A DNA stretch of 34,924 nt from Pontibacter pamirensis (GCF_010015475.1 NZ_SSNI01000052.1:1-34924); one strand, 5' to 3'; shown: positions 23,794-32,534, numbered from the stretch's first letter. Notes: generated from the sequence alone by a model not told the origin. A program made the numbers and translations.

Positions 23794-24017
23794 ACTTATA
23801 ATCTTCTGCTTCTAAAGAAGCCTCAAGGCTACTAAGTTCCTATAACAGCAAAAAAGAAGAAAAATATTTAAAAACCCTATCAATTGGCCTTTAAATTAAA
23901 TGTCAATTTGTTTATATTCAGCTATTTGCATATTAAAACAGTGCAGAATAAGAACACCATAACATCCGAACCCTTCCAAAAATACAGCGGCAACAGAAAT
24001 GACAGAGACTTTAATGC

Positions 24018-24056
24018 AAAAGAGGTGAAAGCAGTTTTTCTGCTTTCACCTCTTTT
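24018..24056 (-). terminator. 17-bp perfect hairpin terminator
   Basis: AAAAGAGGTGAAAGCAG (24018-24034) pairs perfectly with CTGCTTTCACCTCTTTT (24040-24056), loop TTTTT. It lies 37 bases after the TPM membrane gene and ends the lemA operon; its T-rich side would also work on the plus strand. The remainder of 23794-24017 is AT-rich without a gene. Confidence 0.9.
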
Positions 24057-24093
24057 AAAAACTTCCTACCTGGCTTTGTTTCTCTGCTTCAGG

Positions 24094-24867
24094 TTACCAG
24101 CTACTGCTGGCTCCACCGCCGCCAAATGATCCACCGCCGAAGCCACCAAAGCCTCCGCCACCTCCTCCGCCGCCAAACATGCCGCCGCCGGAACGGAAGG
24201 TGCCGAAGCCGCCGGGTACGATAACAGGGCCTCCAAAGGTACGGGAGTATTTTCTGCCTCCACGGCCTCCGCCTCCTCTCCGGGAAATTATAAATACAAC
24301 CAGGATTACAATGATAATAATGAACATGATGGATGGACCGCCTTCCTCCTCACCTCCACGGTTAGCCGTAGGGTCTCCCTGAAAAGCACCGCTGGCAAGA
24401 CCGATGATGAGGCTGGTGGCTTCATCCAATCCTTTATAATAAGCCCCCTGCTGAAAATTAGGCTTCAATGTTCGTTCTGTAATTCGCTTGGCAAGGGCAT
24501 CGGGCACATACTCTTCCATTCCATAACCCGTCTGTATCGCTACCTTGCGCTCCTCTTTAGCTACTAAAATTACCAGGCCATTGTCGTTTTCGCCGGTGCC
24601 TACCCCCCAGCGCTCGCCTAACTCGGCAGCATACTGGTTTGCATCATACCCCCCAATCGATGTAAGGGTCACGACAGTGATTTGCGTGGAGGTTGTGTCG
24701 CTGTAGTTCACCAGTTTCTGCTCCAGTGCCTGCTCTTCTTCGGCACTGAGCATATCAGCCATATCATTTACAAGGCGCGGCGGACTAGGTCTTGAAGGGA
24801 AATCACTGTCTTGTGCAAAAGCTGTCAGACACAGAAAACAGAGGAAAAGAAATAAAATGTGCTTCAT
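24094..24867 (-). CDS. TPM-domain membrane protein (YgcG family)
   Basis: A 257-aa protein with a signal peptide (1-18, ending TAFAQ). The TPM domain covers about 30-150, with LVNDMADMLSAEEEQALEQKL, TQITVVTL, WGVGTGENDNGLVILVAKEERKVAIQTGYGMEE and the ITERTLKPNFQQGAYYKGLDEA helix. A transmembrane helix follows at about 179-194, then a Gly/Arg linker and a Gly-rich, Phe-containing C-terminus ending GGGASSSW. This matches the YgcG architecture, with the domain outside and the Gly-rich tail after the helix. Proposed roles include membrane or photosystem maintenance; the true role is unsettled. It is the last gene of a lemA-TPM-TPM operon, 8 bases after the second TPM gene. Confidence 0.92.
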   Translation of the reverse strand: MKHILFLFLCFLCLTAFAQDSDFPSRPSPPRLVNDMADMLSAEEEQALEQKLVNYSDTTSTQITVVTLTSIGGYDANQYAAELGERWGVGTGENDNGLVILVAKEERKVAIQTGYGMEEYVPDALAKRITERTLKPNFQQGAYYKGLDEATSLIIGLASGAFQGDPTANRGGEEEGGPSIMFIIIIVILVVFIISRRGGGGRGGRKYSRTFGGPVIVPGGFGTFRSGGGMFGGGGGGGGFGGFGGGSFGGGGASSSW

Positions 24868-24875
24868 AAGATTTG

Positions 24876-25313
24876 TTAGTCTCCGAACGAGATATCATCG
24901 CTCAGTTCGTTGATGTCGCCCTTGGTGTCGTAAGGGAAGTGCGCTTTCAGTTGCTGGCCTGCCATCAGAATTCCTTTCGCCAGGCCTCCCGCATACTTTT
25001 TCTGTTTAAAATTTTTGATGACCTCAGCCGTGATATCTTCCCAGAAATGGTCTGGTACGATAGCATTGATGCCGGCGTCGCCTAATACCGCAAACTGGTG
25101 GTCTTCGAGGGCTACATAAAATAGCACTCCGTTTCGCTGCTCTGTAAGGTGCATGTGCAAGTCAGCAAAAACTTCTGTGGCACGATCCAGCACATCGCCT
25201 TCGCAGTTGCTCTCCACATGCACCCGTATCTCGCCTGAAGTATTGCTCTCGGCCTCTTTTATGGCAGCCTTTATCTTTTCCTCGTCCGCTGGGGATATCG
25301 TGTCTCTTGGCAT
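24876..25313 (-). CDS. soluble TPM-domain protein, 145 aa
   Basis: A single TPM domain without signal peptide or membrane helix. Key segments are ISPADEEKIKAAIKEAE, SGEIRVHVE, LHMHLTEQRNGVLFYVALEDHQFAVLGDAGI and VIKNFKQKKYAGGLAKGILMAGQQLKAHFP. I chose the ATG at 25313 (MPRDTIS), because an in-frame ATG at 25355 adds 14 residues encoded by repetitive intergenic sequence. It is paired with the membrane-bound TPM gene downstream (8-base gap) and lemA upstream, a conserved Bacteroidota arrangement. The molecular function is unknown. Confidence 0.9.
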   Translation of the reverse strand: MPRDTISPADEEKIKAAIKEAESNTSGEIRVHVESNCEGDVLDRATEVFADLHMHLTEQRNGVLFYVALEDHQFAVLGDAGINAIVPDHFWEDITAEVIKNFKQKKYAGGLAKGILMAGQQLKAHFPYDTKGDINELSDDISFGD

Positions 25314-25315
25314 AA

Positions 25316-25380
25316 GATTGATTGTTGATAACTGGTTGCTAATTGTTGTGTTCATTCAAACAATCAACAACCAGCAACCA
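25316..25380. repeat. imperfect inverted repeat of TTG/CAA-type sequence
   Basis: The gap between lemA and the soluble TPM gene contains TGGTTGCT (25333-25340) and AGCAACCA (25373-25380), flanked by ATTGTTG and CAACAAT-like copies. It resembles the CAA/AAC-rich strings before the GNAT gene and near 1830, and looks like a low-complexity dispersed repeat. Confidence 0.4.
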
Positions 25381-25385
25381 AAAAT

Positions 25386-25964
25386 TTAAAACTGAACAGT
25401 AGGGGCTTGCTGAGCGCCGGGGTCTGCCTCGAAATGCCCTTTTCTCTCAAAGCCAAACATGCCTGCCATCAGGTTGCTCGGGAAAGACCTGACAGTGGTG
25501 TTGTAATCCTGCACGGCCTCATTAAACTTGCGACGCTCCACCGATATGCGGTTCTCGGTACCCTCCAGCTGTGCCTGCAGTTCCAGGAAGTTCTGGTTAG
25601 CCCGCAGTTCCGGGTAGCGTTCCACAGATACCAACAGCCTGCTGAGGGCTCCGCTCAGTTCTCCTTGCGCCTGCTGAAAGCGCTCAATATTCTCCGGCGT
25701 CAGGTTATCCGGGCTGATATTTACACTAGTTGCCTTAGCACGGGCTTCTATCACATCTGTCAGGGTACCTCTTTCGAAATCAGCGGCGCCTTTTACTGTA
25801 TTCACAAGGTTCGGCACAAGGTCTGCGCGGCGCTGGTAAGAGTTCTGCACGTTCGCCCATTGCGCCTCTACCGTCTCATCCTTTTCCACCAGCGTGTTAT
25901 AGCCACAAGAGGATTGAGAAGCCAGTATTACAAATCCAATCAGGTAAAAAAACAGTTTTTTCAT
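25386..25964 (-). CDS. lemA: LemA family protein
   Basis: A 192-aa lipoprotein-like LemA. The N-terminus has a hydrophobic signal ending SSC (Cys20). The family signature follows, YNTLVEKDETVEAQWANVQNSYQRRADLVPNLVNTVKG (residues 22-59), then long helices with FQQAQGELSGALSRLLVSVERYPELRANQNF and the conserved ENRISVERRKFNEAVQDYNTTVRSFP. LemA proteins form helical bundles at the membrane; their role is poorly defined. It is first in an operon with two TPM proteins, as in many bacteria, which implies a shared envelope function. Confidence 0.95.
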   Translation of the reverse strand: MKKLFFYLIGFVILASQSSCGYNTLVEKDETVEAQWANVQNSYQRRADLVPNLVNTVKGAADFERGTLTDVIEARAKATSVNISPDNLTPENIERFQQAQGELSGALSRLLVSVERYPELRANQNFLELQAQLEGTENRISVERRKFNEAVQDYNTTVRSFPSNLMAGMFGFERKGHFEADPGAQQAPTVQF

Positions 25965-26302
25965 AATAGGTGTTGATAAACTTTTATATACGTTTTGAAT
26001 AGCCGTAGTTGGCGATATGAGTACGAATTTACGAAAGCTGTGTTAAGCAGGACAGTAAAACATAAATAAAATAGCCTATAGCAGCGCAACGGATAGTATC
26101 TGTACTTTAGCTTTGGCAGCGTTTCGATCAGCAGGAGTAAAAAGGCGCGGTGAGTAAGTAATAGTGGCACTGCTTTCTGCCTATACCTGCTCCAAAATAC
26201 GCCTGAGGCCTTCCTTCTTCTTATAAATTCCCTGAACCTGATGCCACTGCTGCCGTTGAAATGACAGGTATATTTTAATATATTGCAGGAAACGTAACAT
26301 AT
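25965..26302. other. divergent intergenic region between lemA and the nucleotidyltransferase
   Basis: No gene is supported here. A possible promoter for the nucleotidyltransferase is TTG (26256-26258) followed after 20 bases by TATATTG (26279-26285), close to the Bacteroidota consensus but one base off in spacing and incomplete in the -7 box. Confidence 0.35.
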
Positions 26303-27304
26303 ATGAAAGCAATTATTCCGGTAGCAGGCGTAGGTACAAGGCTAAGGCCACACACGCATACTCAGCCAAAATCGCTGGTGCCTGTGGCGGATAACACTAT
26401 TCTGGGCCATATTATTGAGAAACTGCTGGAGGCGGACATTCGGGACTTTGTTTTCGTGATTGGCTATTTAGGAGAGAAAGTAGAGCATTATGTGCGCCAC
26501 AAGTATCCGCAGATAAACGTTGAATTTGTAGTGCAGGAACCGCGGGAAGGCTTAGGCCATGCCCTTTGGGTTGCCCGCCACACTTATGCGCAGGAAGAAA
26601 GCGTGCTGATTATGTTAGGCGATGCCATTGTGGACGTAGACCTGCAGGCCATTATCAAAGCACCCTATTCCGTTTTAGGGGTGAAGAAAGTGGCCAAACC
26701 ATCCCTTTTCGGTGTAACAGAGGTGGGCACGGATGAGTTTATCACGAAACTGGTAGAGAAACCTAAAATCCCGAAATCTAACTTCGCCTTGGTAGGTCTT
26801 TACAAGATTGTGCAGCCGCAAAAGCTGGTAGATTCGCTGGAGTACATTATTACCGAAGACATCCGCACACAGGAGGAATACCAACTCACAGACGCACTGA
26901 TGCACATGGTGAAGAAGGGCGAGAAAATGGTGACCTGGAGCGTGGACCACTGGTTTGACTGTGGCCGCAAGGAAACGCTTCTGGAGGCGAACGCTACTTT
27001 ACTGAACCGCCAGAAGCACCGGGATCAAAAACTGAACGAGCATTTTCCCGGCTGCATTATTATTCCGCCTGTCAGCATTGGCAGCGACTGCGCCATCTAC
27101 AATTCTATTATCGGGCCCAATGTGGCCATCGGCGATAACGCCACCATTGAAAACTGCATTCTGAGCAACTCCATCATCGGTTCCTTTTCCGAGCTGCGCT
27201 TTGCCGTGATGCAGGATTCCATTATCGGCAGCGACGCTTCCTTTAAAGGCTTCAGCCATAGCCTCAACATCGGAGACAGCACAGAGATTAATTTTGGACA
27301 GTGA
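26303..27304 (+). CDS. sugar-phosphate nucleotidyltransferase
   Basis: A 333-aa enzyme that activates a sugar-1-phosphate with an NTP. The N-terminal domain opens with VAGVGTRLRPHTHTQPK (7-23), the NTP-binding signature, followed by LIMLGDAIVDVD (metal-binding Asp region at about 107-118), GVTEVG, VEKP (about 149-153) and WFDCGRKETL (about 216-225). The C-terminal ~90 residues carry hexapeptide-type repeats (IIGPNVAIGDNATIENCILSNSIIGS) forming a left-handed beta-helix. The overall pattern is like RmlA or mannose-1-phosphate guanylyltransferase; sugar and nucleotide cannot be decided. No biosynthetic partners are adjacent. Confidence 0.9.
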   Translation: MKAIIPVAGVGTRLRPHTHTQPKSLVPVADNTILGHIIEKLLEADIRDFVFVIGYLGEKVEHYVRHKYPQINVEFVVQEPREGLGHALWVARHTYAQEESVLIMLGDAIVDVDLQAIIKAPYSVLGVKKVAKPSLFGVTEVGTDEFITKLVEKPKIPKSNFALVGLYKIVQPQKLVDSLEYIITEDIRTQEEYQLTDALMHMVKKGEKMVTWSVDHWFDCGRKETLLEANATLLNRQKHRDQKLNEHFPGCIIIPPVSIGSDCAIYNSIIGPNVAIGDNATIENCILSNSIIGSFSELRFAVMQDSIIGSDASFKGFSHSLNIGDSTEINFGQ

Positions 27305-27309
27305 TTTTG

Positions 27310-27353
27310 GACAAAGGACAAAAAGACCATCAATAAATCTTTTGTCCTTTGTC
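27310..27353. terminator. bidirectional terminator
   Basis: GACAAAGGACAAAA (27310-27323) pairs perfectly with TTTTGTCCTTTGTC (27340-27353). It lies between the convergent nucleotidyltransferase and 2OG oxygenase genes and can serve both. Confidence 0.75.
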
Positions 27354-27374
27354 TTTCTTCCTTTGTCAGTTTTC

Positions 27375-28031
27375 CTACAAAAACGTCAGCTCCTTTAGCT
27401 GGTCCAGCATCCAGCCCGTGAGGCTGTAGCGGTGGCGGGTGGCAACTAAAACTTCGTGCGGAATCAGGTCGGCGCGGAAACAGGCCAGGCGGCCGGCAAT
27501 CGGTAGGATGTCGACTTCTTCCTCTTCCCCATTCTCCTTTGGCAGGTATAGCCGCAGGTTACCACCATGCTCCGGCAGCCAGTCCTCATTCAGGTAACAG
27601 ATAAAAGACAGCTTGCGGTGATCGTTCGTCTTGAACTGGTCGATGTGGCGCTGATAAACAGTGCCTGGCGGGTATACTGTGAAGTGAAATTCATAGTCTT
27701 TCAGGCCAAGGTAGCAGGTGCGGTTAATGTAGCGCATCACCTCATCCATGCGGTCCAGGAAAACCTGTGTCGGGGGCAGGGCGTTCTGTGGCTCAATCCA
27801 GCGGATATAGTCGCCGCGCACTTCTTTATCCACCTGAAGTTGACTGGAGGCACCGATGCCCGCTTTCTTAAATGTGCCCTGTTCCTGGTGGTGCGCCAGC
27901 ACATCCAACAGGTTCCGCACCTCCTGCGCCTCCAAAAAATTATCGACAATGGCATAGCCTTTTTCTGATAGTCTGTCAGCTATCTGCTCAAATTTCTGAA
28001 GCAATTTTTCGTTTTCCAGCTCTTCAATCAT
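27375..28031 (-). CDS. 2-oxoglutarate/Fe(II)-dependent oxygenase (prolyl-4-hydroxylase type)
   Basis: A 218-aa cupin-fold dioxygenase. The iron ligands are His129 and Asp131 in YQRHIDQF and His192 in LIPHEVL, with Arg201 (RHRYSLTGW) as the 2-oxoglutarate anchor. The spacing and the EHGGNLRLYLP segment match the P4Hc/2OG-FeII_Oxy_3 family, which in bacteria hydroxylates prolyl residues (for example in EF-Tu) or small substrates. It has no signal peptide, so it is cytoplasmic. The target cannot be read from the sequence. It is monocistronic and convergent with the nucleotidyltransferase. Confidence 0.92.
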   Translation of the reverse strand: MIEELENEKLLQKFEQIADRLSEKGYAIVDNFLEAQEVRNLLDVLAHHQEQGTFKKAGIGASSQLQVDKEVRGDYIRWIEPQNALPPTQVFLDRMDEVMRYINRTCYLGLKDYEFHFTVYPPGTVYQRHIDQFKTNDHRKLSFICYLNEDWLPEHGGNLRLYLPKENGEEEEVDILPIAGRLACFRADLIPHEVLVATRHRYSLTGWMLDQLKELTFL

Positions 28032-28306
28032 ATACTTTGATGCCTTGTTATGTAAGTATTATACTTGATATCGTGAGTTTTGGCTACTTCCTGAGCAAGA
28101 AAGGCCGGCAAAAGTAATTACTAAAAGCATTGCTCGTACAAGCTTGAGAACAGAAATTTTCTGTGTCTAAACGCCTGATTTGCAGGAACGAATTGAAGTT
28201 CGGAACAAAAGTTGCAGGATGTGCTGCAACAGAGGCTTTGACTAAAATGCGTATATTGCCGATTCTGTTTCACAATACCTTAAACAAATTAACAGGCGTA
28301 GCCCTT

Positions 28307-30511
28307 ATGAAGAAAACAACAGTATTGTTGCTTGCCGGCGGCTTCACGGCCGTGTCGGCATGTAAGTCAACACAAACCGATACAACCGCTACTGGCATGA
28401 CGACAGAAAACACCACAACAGCCGCTGCTTCCAATGCTTCGGCTGAGACAGATTTAGATTATCCTGAAACAAAAAAGATTGACCACATCGACGATTACTT
28501 CGGTACACCAGTGGCAGACCCTTACCGCTGGCTGGAGACGCATAACGAGGAGGTAGATGAGTGGATAGAGGAGCAGAATGAGGTAACGCAGGAGTACCTG
28601 AGTAATATTGACTTCCGTGATAAGATAAAGTCGCGCCTGACCGAAATCTGGAATTATCCGAAGTATGGTGCTCCTTTTAAAGAAAACGGCAAGTACTACT
28701 TCTATAAGAACGACGGCCTGCAGAACCAAAGCGTGTTGTATGTGCAGGAAACGCTAGAGGCGGAGCCGAAAGTGTTCTTCGACCCAAACAAGCTTTCTGA
28801 AGACGGAACGGTGGCCCTTACGGCGTTTGCTTTTTCAGAAGATGGCCGTTATATAGCCTACGGCACCTCCAGCGGCGGCTCCGACTGGAACACCTACCAC
28901 ATAATGGAGGCCGCCACCGGCAAGAAACTGGACGACCAACTGGATTGGGTGAAGTTCTCCGGCCCAAGCTGGTATAAAGACGGTTTCTTCTACAGCCGCT
29001 ACGATGCCCCAACAGAAGGTAATAAACTGGCTAACAAGAACGAGTACCACAAAGTGTACTACCATAAAGTAGGCACGCCACAGAGCCAGGACCAACTGGT
29101 GTATGAAGACAAGCAGCATGCTCTTCGCAACTTCTACGGCCAGACCACCGATGATGAGCGCTTCCTGATTTTGAATGTGTCAGAGGGAGCCAGTGGTGCC
29201 AACGCACTTTATTATAAAGACCTGCAGGACCCGAAATCAACTATTAAGCCGATAGTGGAGAACTTCGAGTCAGAGTACAATGTGGTGGATAATATGGGCG
29301 ATAAGCTGCTGGTGATGACGAACAAGAACGCACCGCGCTACCGCCTCGTCCTCATCGACCCGAAGAAACCACAGGAGCAGCACTGGAAAACGGTGGTGCC
29401 TGAAAACGAGAACGTAATTACAGGTGTCTCCACGGTGGGAGGCCGCATTATTGTGACCTATATGAAAGACGCTACCAGCCAGGTAGTGGTTTTTGATAAC
29501 AACGGCAAAAAGATAAACGATGTAGAGTTACCGGGCATTGGCTCTGTAGGCGGCTTCAACGGCGAAAAAGAGGATACGGAAGTATTCTTCACCTTTACCT
29601 CCTTCACCTCTCCGCCGACCATTTACCGCTACGATGTGCCGGCTAACAAGGTATCGCTCTTTCGCAAGACGGAAGTGAACATGAACACCGATGCTTACGA
29701 AACAAAGCAAGTGTTCTACACTTCTAAAGACGGCACCAAAGTGCCCATGTTCATCGTGCACAAGAAGGGGCTGGAACTGAACGGCCAGAACCCGACCTAC
29801 CTTTACGCCTACGGCGGCTTCAACATCTCGCTTACACCAAGCTTTAGCATTGCCAACATGCTGTGGCTGGAGAACGGCGGCGTATATGCCGTGCCGAACC
29901 TGCGTGGCGGCGGCGAATACGGCGATGACTGGCATAAGGCAGGCATGACGCCGAACAAGCAAAACGTGTTCGATGATTTTATAGGTGCTGCGGAATACCT
30001 GATTGCCCAGGGCTACACTTCTTCTGAAAGACTGGCAGTTGCCGGTGGCTCTAACGGCGGTTTGCTGGTGGGTGCCTTGATGACACAGCGCCCGGATTTG
30101 GCCAAAGTGGCGATACCTGCCGTGGGTGTGATGGACATGCTGCGCTTCCATAAGTTTACCATTGGTTGGGCGTGGGTACCGGAGTATGGTTCATCAGACG
30201 ATGCTGCTCAGTTCAGGAACCTGTATGGCTTCTCACCGCTGCACAACATCAAAGAAGGTGTAAAATACCCGGCTACACTGGTGAAAACCGCCGACCATGA
30301 CGACCGTGTAGTGCCGGCGCACTCCTTCAAATTCATTTCTGAACTACAGGACAAAGGTGCTCCAGGCAATCCCTACCTGATTAGGGTGGATGTGCGTGCA
30401 GGCCACGGTGCCGGCAAGCCGACTTCACTGGTTATTCAAGAGTATGCTGACACCTATGCTTTTATTTATGAGAACATGGGCATTAATCCATATCAGAACC
30501 AAAACCAGTAA
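28307..30511 (+). CDS. prolyl oligopeptidase family serine peptidase (S9A), lipoprotein
   Basis: A 734-aa exported prolyl endopeptidase. I chose the start at 28307 (MKKTTVLLLAGG), because it gives a proper lipoprotein signal ending in VSAC (Cys20); an upstream in-frame start adds 48 residues without similarity. After a Thr/Ala-rich linker come the N-terminal segment DPYRWLE, the seven-blade propeller (about 120-480) and the hydrolase domain. Catalytic residues are Ser582 in GGSNGG, the Asp in DHDDRVVP and the His in AGHGAGKP. All are intact, in contrast to the decayed S9 remnant at 7239-7582. It likely cleaves proline-containing peptides in the periplasm or at the outer membrane. Confidence 0.96.
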   Translation: MKKTTVLLLAGGFTAVSACKSTQTDTTATGMTTENTTTAAASNASAETDLDYPETKKIDHIDDYFGTPVADPYRWLETHNEEVDEWIEEQNEVTQEYLSNIDFRDKIKSRLTEIWNYPKYGAPFKENGKYYFYKNDGLQNQSVLYVQETLEAEPKVFFDPNKLSEDGTVALTAFAFSEDGRYIAYGTSSGGSDWNTYHIMEAATGKKLDDQLDWVKFSGPSWYKDGFFYSRYDAPTEGNKLANKNEYHKVYYHKVGTPQSQDQLVYEDKQHALRNFYGQTTDDERFLILNVSEGASGANALYYKDLQDPKSTIKPIVENFESEYNVVDNMGDKLLVMTNKNAPRYRLVLIDPKKPQEQHWKTVVPENENVITGVSTVGGRIIVTYMKDATSQVVVFDNNGKKINDVELPGIGSVGGFNGEKEDTEVFFTFTSFTSPPTIYRYDVPANKVSLFRKTEVNMNTDAYETKQVFYTSKDGTKVPMFIVHKKGLELNGQNPTYLYAYGGFNISLTPSFSIANMLWLENGGVYAVPNLRGGGEYGDDWHKAGMTPNKQNVFDDFIGAAEYLIAQGYTSSERLAVAGGSNGGLLVGALMTQRPDLAKVAIPAVGVMDMLRFHKFTIGWAWVPEYGSSDDAAQFRNLYGFSPLHNIKEGVKYPATLVKTADHDDRVVPAHSFKFISELQDKGAPGNPYLIRVDVRAGHGAGKPTSLVIQEYADTYAFIYENMGINPYQNQNQ

Positions 30512-30537
30512 ATAAGTACAAGCTGTCTTGATACTAT

Positions 30538-30572
30538 AGCCGCGTTTCCTGTTTCAGGAGCGCGGCTTTTTT
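30538..30572 (+). terminator. rho-independent terminator of the prolyl oligopeptidase gene
   Basis: AGCCGCG (30538-30544) pairs with CGCGGCT (30561-30567), with a second inner stem TCCTG/CAGGA, followed by a T-run to 30572. Confidence 0.92.
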
Positions 30573-30654
30573 TATAGTGTCTTTCCTATAGGAGTATATA
30601 CCATGATAGGAAGTATAGATTGATATCTATATTTTTACTCTAAAACCTAACCCC

Positions 30655-31065
30655 ATGAAAGCAACTGACAATAACTTTAACCAGCCGCAGCAGGAACTTA
30701 TCATAGACCTTACTTCACGGCACCTTCTACACACTATCGCCAAGTGGGGCAAACTATTAGCTGTTGTGGCTTTTGTGATGCTAGGACTTGTACTATTGAT
30801 TGCAGGTTATGAAGGTATCTGGAATGGCTTTGGCGAGAAAGATGCTACATTGGTAATGGTTAAGTTGCTGTATAAGTTGGTCTTCTTTTTTCCGGCACTG
30901 TACCTATTCCGGTTTTCAAACAAAATGGAAGTAGCCCTTAACAGTTCTAATCAGGAGTTAATAACAGCTTCTTTGGTAAACTTGAAAATATTCTTCAGGT
31001 TTCTGGGAATATTTACTTTGATATTTCTAGTAGTTGGCACTATTAGCATGTTAGTGTTAGATTGA
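30655..31065 (+). CDS. DUF5362-like small membrane protein, 136 aa
   Basis: An integral membrane protein with three clear hydrophobic helices: about 32-52 (LLAVVAFVMLGLVLLIAG), about 70-86 (LYKLVFFFPALYLFRF) and about 113-134. Between helices 2 and 3 lies a conserved-looking segment, FSNKMEVALNSSNQELITASLVNLKIFFRF, the pattern I associate with DUF5362 in Bacteroidota. The function is unknown. The N-terminal ~25 residues are polar and lack a signal. It stands alone between two terminators. Confidence 0.75.
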   Translation: MKATDNNFNQPQQELIIDLTSRHLLHTIAKWGKLLAVVAFVMLGLVLLIAGYEGIWNGFGEKDATLVMVKLLYKLVFFFPALYLFRFSNKMEVALNSSNQELITASLVNLKIFFRFLGIFTLIFLVVGTISMLVLD

Positions 31066-31113
31066 TAGCCTGAGTGCATCATAATCATAGCAAACAGTAA
31101 CGGTATTATCTTC

Positions 31114-31150
31114 AGTGGCACACCCGGCAACAGGTGTGCCACTGCTTTTT
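31114..31150 (+). terminator. rho-independent terminator after the DUF5362-like gene
   Basis: AGTGGCACACC and GGTGTGCCACT form a perfect 11-bp stem with an 8-base loop, followed by GCTTTTTAAG. Confidence 0.9.
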
Positions 31151-31215
31151 AAGAGGAGCAGAAGTGGCCGCCGCGGCTATTCTTGTGTAACTTAGCGGGC
31201 CACAAACCATACACT

Positions 31216-31956
31216 ATGAAAGCAACAGGAGGCTCCAGCGAATTTGCCATCCGCTCACATGAAATAGATTACCGGGGACAGGCCACACTGCCGGCCCTGA
31301 TCAGCTACATGCACGAAGCTGCTTGGGACAACACCGTTACTCTCGGCATCTCCATGTACGACCTGCTGAAGCATGACATGACTTGGATATTGCAGCGCCT
31401 GCGCGTAGAAATGTTCCGCTACCCGAAGCACAGCGAGAAAATAACCGTACAGACATGGGCCTCCGGGCGCGAGCGGATTTTTATGCACCGCGATTTTCGG
31501 ATTTACAGTGCAGACCAGGAACTGCTGGGGCAGGCGACAAGCGTATGGCTGGTCATGGACATGGTGAAGCGCAAATTGGTAACTCTGCCTGAATTTATAA
31601 CTGCGCTGGAGGTGGTACCGACTGAAGAACCCTTGCCCTTTGCAAAAGGGAAGCTGCCGCAAATGCAGGAGGCTACGTATGAGGAGCAGATACCTGTTCG
31701 CTGGCACGATATTGATCTGAACCGCCACGTAACAAACACCAGGTACTTGCAATGGGCCCTGGACACGCTGCCAACCGAGCTGCTGGAGCAAAAGCAGCTA
31801 CGGGAAATGGATATTATATTTCGGGCAGAAAGTATTTTAGGAGATACCGTTATCTCAGCCGTAGCACCAGCCGACGAAGAAAGCGTGTACCTGCACAAAC
31901 TCAGCAGCCAGGAAACAGGAAAAGAACTGGTGCAGGCAAGGTCGGTTTGGAGTTAA
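31216..31956 (+). CDS. acyl-ACP thioesterase (FatA/TE14 type)
   Basis: A 246-aa double hot-dog thioesterase that releases fatty acids from acyl carrier protein. The start at 31216 was chosen because an upstream in-frame ATG adds 11 residues and lies before the usual family start. The first hot-dog has HEIDYRGQATLPALISYMHEAAW and TWASGRERIFMHRDFRI. The second opens with IPVRWHDIDLNRHVTNTRYLQWALDT, where Asn and His/Asp catalytic residues of the family are visible. In bacteria it probably tunes fatty-acid pools. It may be co-transcribed with the GNAT gene 104 bp downstream. The gap has repeat-like GTTAGAAA strings. Confidence 0.92.
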   Translation: MKATGGSSEFAIRSHEIDYRGQATLPALISYMHEAAWDNTVTLGISMYDLLKHDMTWILQRLRVEMFRYPKHSEKITVQTWASGRERIFMHRDFRIYSADQELLGQATSVWLVMDMVKRKLVTLPEFITALEVVPTEEPLPFAKGKLPQMQEATYEEQIPVRWHDIDLNRHVTNTRYLQWALDTLPTELLEQKQLREMDIIFRAESILGDTVISAVAPADEESVYLHKLSSQETGKELVQARSVWS

Positions 31957-32060
31957 AAAGTTAGAAATTTAGAGCGTTAGAAAGTAAAAAAGTTGGGCTG
32001 CAGATTAACGGTTTAGCCACATCACTACTAACAATCAACAAATAACAACGAACAATCAAA
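31957..32060. repeat. low-complexity intergenic repeats
   Basis: This gap contains GTTAGAAATTTAGAGCGTTAG and GAAAGTAAAAAAGTT-type strings, then a CAA/AAC-rich run (CTAACAATCAACAAATAACA). Both types look like dispersed Bacteroidota intergenic repeats; a similar CAA string lies between lemA and the TPM gene. Confidence 0.4.
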
Positions 32061-32534
32061 ATGGAAATAGAAATAAGAAAAGGCAACATCGACGATTTGC
32101 CACAGGTGCATGCCCTGATTATGGAGCTGGCCGAGTTTGAACGCGCGCCACTGGAGGTGACCAACACGCTGGAAGACCTGGAGCGGGATGGATTTGGCGA
32201 AAACCCAATTTATAAGATTTTTGTAGCGGAGGCGGCAGAGGGAATCGTTGGCATTGCCTTATACTATATTGCTTACTCTACCTGGAAAGGAAGAACTATT
32301 TATTTAGAGGACCTGGTGGTAACGGAGAAACTGCGGCGTGCGGGTATAGGCAGAAAGCTATTTAAAGCGGTGGCACAGGAAGCCAAGGAATTAGGGGCTA
32401 AACGCTTCAGATGGCAGGTGCTGGAGTGGAACGAGCCTGCCATTGCTTTCTATAAGAGCATAGGTGCCGACCTGGATGCCGAATGGATCAATTGCACCCT
32501 GACGGAAGAGCAGATTCAGAACTTCAAGGACTAA
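32061..32534 (+). CDS. GNAT N-acetyltransferase, spermidine/diamine (SSAT)-like
   Basis: A 157-aa acetyl-CoA-dependent acetyltransferase. The whole chain follows the SSAT/thialysine acetyltransferase group: an N-terminal IRKGNIDDLPQVHALIMELAEFE, then YYIAYSTWKGRTIYLEDLVVTEKLRRAGIGRKLF with the acetyl-CoA loop RRAGIG at about 93-98, and RFRWQVLEWNEPAIAFYKSIGA. Polyamines or diamino-acids are the expected substrates. It is soluble. A bidirectional terminator follows. Confidence 0.92.
   Translation: MEIEIRKGNIDDLPQVHALIMELAEFERAPLEVTNTLEDLERDGFGENPIYKIFVAEAAEGIVGIALYYIAYSTWKGRTIYLEDLVVTEKLRRAGIGRKLFKAVAQEAKELGAKRFRWQVLEWNEPAIAFYKSIGADLDAEWINCTLTEEQIQNFKD

Noticed and set aside
24094..24263. Gly-rich end of the TPM membrane protein as a frameshift artefact or tandem repeat
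   Set aside because: Gly/Phe/Ser-rich tails are normal for YgcG-type proteins, and the frame stays open to a proper stop.
25961..26170. Minus-strand 69-residue frame upstream of lemA
   Set aside because: Overlaps the lemA start, is rich in Leu/Tyr/Arg without a pattern, and occupies the likely promoter region.
28163..28306. Longer N-terminus for the prolyl oligopeptidase
   Set aside because: The 48 extra residues would bury the lipoprotein signal; the internal Met at 28307 gives a normal signal with VSAC.
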